Positions 6,299-7,722 of a DNA stretch of 7,722 nt are shown here, piece after piece. The position numbers and the translations under genes are program-made. A model generated the notes under the pieces. That model did no database searches. It was not told the DNA's origin and was given only the letters and a program-made list of their open reading frames with translations. Numbering within the stretch: position 1 is the first letter of the stretch; each line of letters opens with the position of its first letter. Source of the stretch: a bacterium UBA4637 (GTDB lineage Bacteria > Bacteroidota > Bacteroidia > Bacteroidales > Bacteroidaceae); assembly GCA_002405875.1 (NCBI GenBank), contig DHMR01000032.1:1-7722 (forward strand). Reading direction: 5' to 3'.

Positions 6299-7201
6299 AT
6301 GAAGAAAATGATGATGAGATGTTTGGCAGCCGTGGCTGTACTCATCGCTCTTGCGAGCTGTTCGCAAGAATATACTACCTATTCGGGTCCGAGTCATATC
6401 ATGTTCTCTGATACGCTCTATCAGTATCCTGTGGAGGAAAGCAACGAGATATTCAATGTGCCTATCTCTGCTACCGAGAAAGTGGATTACGACCGCACCT
6501 TCGGCGTGGAGGTGGTCGATAAGGAGAGCAATGCCATCGAGGGCAAGCACTATCGCATCCTCAACAATACCGTCACCATCAAGGCGGGCGAGATGGTAGG
6601 CAATGTACAGGTACAGGGCATCTATGACAACATAGGCAAGACCGACTCTCTCGGCTTCACCTTGAAGTTGGTGATTCCTGAGAAGTACAACTGGACCGAC
6701 ATTTACAAGGATTACGCCCATGTGGTGATGCAGAAGGCTTGTCCTTTCGACATCCACAACTTTACGGGATGGTGCGTGGTTACTTCCACTTTCTATAGTT
6801 CTTACTTGGAGAACGTGACCAACCGACTCATCAAGACGGAACTGGTGGAAGGCGAGGAGAACACCGTGCTCTTGAAGGACATCTACTACAAGGGTTACGA
6901 CCTGAAGCTGAAGTTCAAGCCAGGCAACTTCTTGGAGCCATTGGTGGAGATGGACGACCAGGTGGCTGGTCCTACCAGCGAGGCTTTCGGTACTATCTAT
7001 GGCGACGGCAAGTTGCGCATCAGTCAGCCAAGCCTCTATACCTCTTATTATAATACCTGTCAGAACTTCGTGATGCAGTATGTTACGATGAACGTACTCA
7101 ACAAGGACGGTTCTTCTTATGGTACCGTGGGTACCTTCATCACCTTGATGGAGTGGATCAGCGATGCCGAGGCAGAGAAACTCAAAGAACAAGGGTATTA
7201 A
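6299..7201 (+). CDS. PUL surface lipoprotein, Calx-beta-like N-terminus (possibly DUF4984)
   Basis: A 300-residue lipoprotein directly downstream of susD. Residues 1-20 (MKKMMMRCLAAVAVLIALAS) with Cys21 form a lipoprotein signal peptide (lipobox LASC). About 30-147 looks like a beta-sandwich of the Calx-beta type: GPSHIMFSDTLYQYPVEES, then EGKHYRILNNTVTIKAGE and alternating strands up to VVMQKACPF. About 148-300 is a second beta-rich domain (FTGWCVVTSTFY, YKGYDLKLKFKPGNF, FVMQYVTMNVLNKDGSSYGTVGT) ending in a short charged helix (DAEAEKLKEQGY). The two-part build resembles PUL lipoproteins annotated DUF4984; I assign that name from memory and tentatively. Position suggests a SusE/SusF-like role as an accessory glycan-binding protein on the cell surface, but no binding residues can be identified. 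No catalytic motif was seen. Unlike the next gene it lacks a strong acidic export signal after Cys21 (CSQEY). Confidence 0.85.
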   Translation: MKKMMMRCLAAVAVLIALASCSQEYTTYSGPSHIMFSDTLYQYPVEESNEIFNVPISATEKVDYDRTFGVEVVDKESNAIEGKHYRILNNTVTIKAGEMVGNVQVQGIYDNIGKTDSLGFTLKLVIPEKYNWTDIYKDYAHVVMQKACPFDIHNFTGWCVVTSTFYSSYLENVTNRLIKTELVEGEENTVLLKDIYYKGYDLKLKFKPGNFLEPLVEMDDQVAGPTSEAFGTIYGDGKLRISQPSLYTSYYNTCQNFVMQYVTMNVLNKDGSSYGTVGTFITLMEWISDAEAEKLKEQGY

Positions 7202-7344
7202 GAGTAAAGAAAGTAGTTATAACCTCATTATAATTCCATTATAACATACTTTGTTATATATATAAAAGTATATATGATGGCTATATATATTATAATATAA
7301 GGTGTAATATGATTCTAATAATCAAGAAATAAAAGAATAACAAT
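7202..7344. other. AT-rich spacer with mutually pairing TATATA blocks
   Basis: A 143-bp gap that breaks the otherwise tight operon. It is almost all A and T, whereas the genes on both sides are balanced. It contains two CATTATAA direct repeats (7226-7233 and 7237-7244), a 7-bp hairpin TATAACA-TACTT-TGTTATA (7240-7258), and three TATATA blocks (7255-7264, 7269-7275, 7282-7290) that can pair with one another in alternative ways. No GC-rich terminator stem, no exact TAnnTTTG promoter box and no ORF were found. Confidence 0.6.
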
Positions 7345-7722
7345 ATGAACAAATTGATTTCAAAATATTGGCTCGTCCTCATGGCACTGGTGTCAGTGAC
7401 CTTGTTCGCCGCTTGTTCAAGCGATGACGATGATGATGTAGCTCCTGTGTTCCCACAGGTACAGACCATCGCTGGTAATGCTGGCGACGTGAAGGAGTTC
7501 TCTTTCGATGCCAACGAGAACTGGAGTCTTTCCTCCAACAAGATTTGGTGCCAGATTGCCAAGAGCGATGCCGAGGAAGGAGCCAAGGCTGGTTACGTGC
7601 TCAACGGCACAGCTGGCAAGCAGACCATCAAGGTTACTTTGACCGATGATGAGGAAAGCAAGGACTTGAGCGTGGCTCAGTTGAACTTGAAGATGGGTGG
7701 CCAGGAAGTGGCTATCGCCGAG
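7345..7722 (+). CDS. BACON-like surface lipoprotein, 3' end beyond window
   Basis: The first 126 codons of a gene still open at the window end. The signal peptide (MNKLISKYWLVLMALVSVTLFAA) ends at Cys24. It is followed by SSDDDDDV, a textbook acidic export signal that sends Bacteroidota lipoproteins to the cell surface. From about residue 38 the sequence reads like a BACON or related immunoglobulin-like domain (KEFSFDANENWSLSSNKIWCQI, then TAGKQTIKVTLTDDEE), which in PULs serves as a spacer or carbohydrate-associated module. The downstream part, which could be a binding domain or an enzyme, is not visible. The ribosome-binding region is A-rich without Shine-Dalgarno. It lies on the same strand as the PUL after a 143-bp AT-rich spacer, so it probably belongs to the same locus. 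Confidence 0.85.
   Translation, partial: MNKLISKYWLVLMALVSVTLFAACSSDDDDDVAPVFPQVQTIAGNAGDVKEFSFDANENWSLSSNKIWCQIAKSDAEEGAKAGYVLNGTAGKQTIKVTLTDDEESKDLSVAQLNLKMGGQEVAIAE

Noticed and set aside
6077..7192. Long minus-strand ORF (371 codons) opposite the susD end and the third PUL gene
   Set aside because: It is antisense to two well-supported genes, has no recognisable domain or signal peptide, and arises from the codon pattern of the plus-strand genes.
7246..7253. ATACTTTG as a promoter for the fourth PUL gene
   Set aside because: It is one base short of TAnnTTTG spacing and has no TTTG element upstream at the right distance.
7240..7258. Hairpin after the third PUL gene as an intrinsic terminator
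   Set aside because: The stem is nearly all A-T, only 7 bp, and not followed by a T-run, so it should not terminate efficiently.

Overview
The window looks like a Bacteroidota chromosome, most likely Prevotella/Segatella. The grounds are a SusC/SusD pair, an acidic Bacteroidota-type lipoprotein export signal (CSSDDDDD), a DUF4294 protein, a DUF234-type ATPase remnant, promoter boxes of the Bacteroidota form TAnnTTTG, and A-rich ribosome-binding regions. The genus is an inference from protein style.

Layout. The left part (1-1420) reads on the minus strand. It holds a 5'-truncated DUF234-family ATPase (only the C-terminal nuclease-like domain remains, 74-about 565), a 28-bp perfect inverted repeat (592-660) that fits a terminator, and an intact secreted DUF4294 protein (721-1359) with its own promoter. 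A 434-bp divergent intergenic region (1360-1793) follows. It carries the promoter of the rightward operon, a leader of about 200 nt, an AT-only palindrome upstream of that promoter, a near-consensus promoter pointing back across the leader, and a 32-codon small ORF lying almost exactly between the two promoters.

The right part (1794-7722) is the start of a polysaccharide utilization locus (PUL) read rightward: a SusC-type TonB-dependent outer-membrane transporter, a SusD-type glycan-binding lipoprotein, a third lipoprotein with a Calx-beta-like N-terminal part (possibly DUF4984), a 143-bp very AT-rich spacer, and the first 126 codons of a fourth lipoprotein with a BACON-like domain. SusC and SusD would form the glycan import complex, and the two extra lipoproteins sit where SusE/SusF-type surface glycan-binding proteins usually lie. 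No glycoside hydrolase, polysaccharide lyase or regulator falls inside the window, so the substrate cannot be named.

The most interesting part is the susC leader. The opposed promoters suggest a cis-antisense RNA controlling the PUL, comparable to the DonS-type antisense RNAs of Bacteroides PULs, with a possible small peptide or leader ORF underneath it. This is inferred from promoter motifs only.
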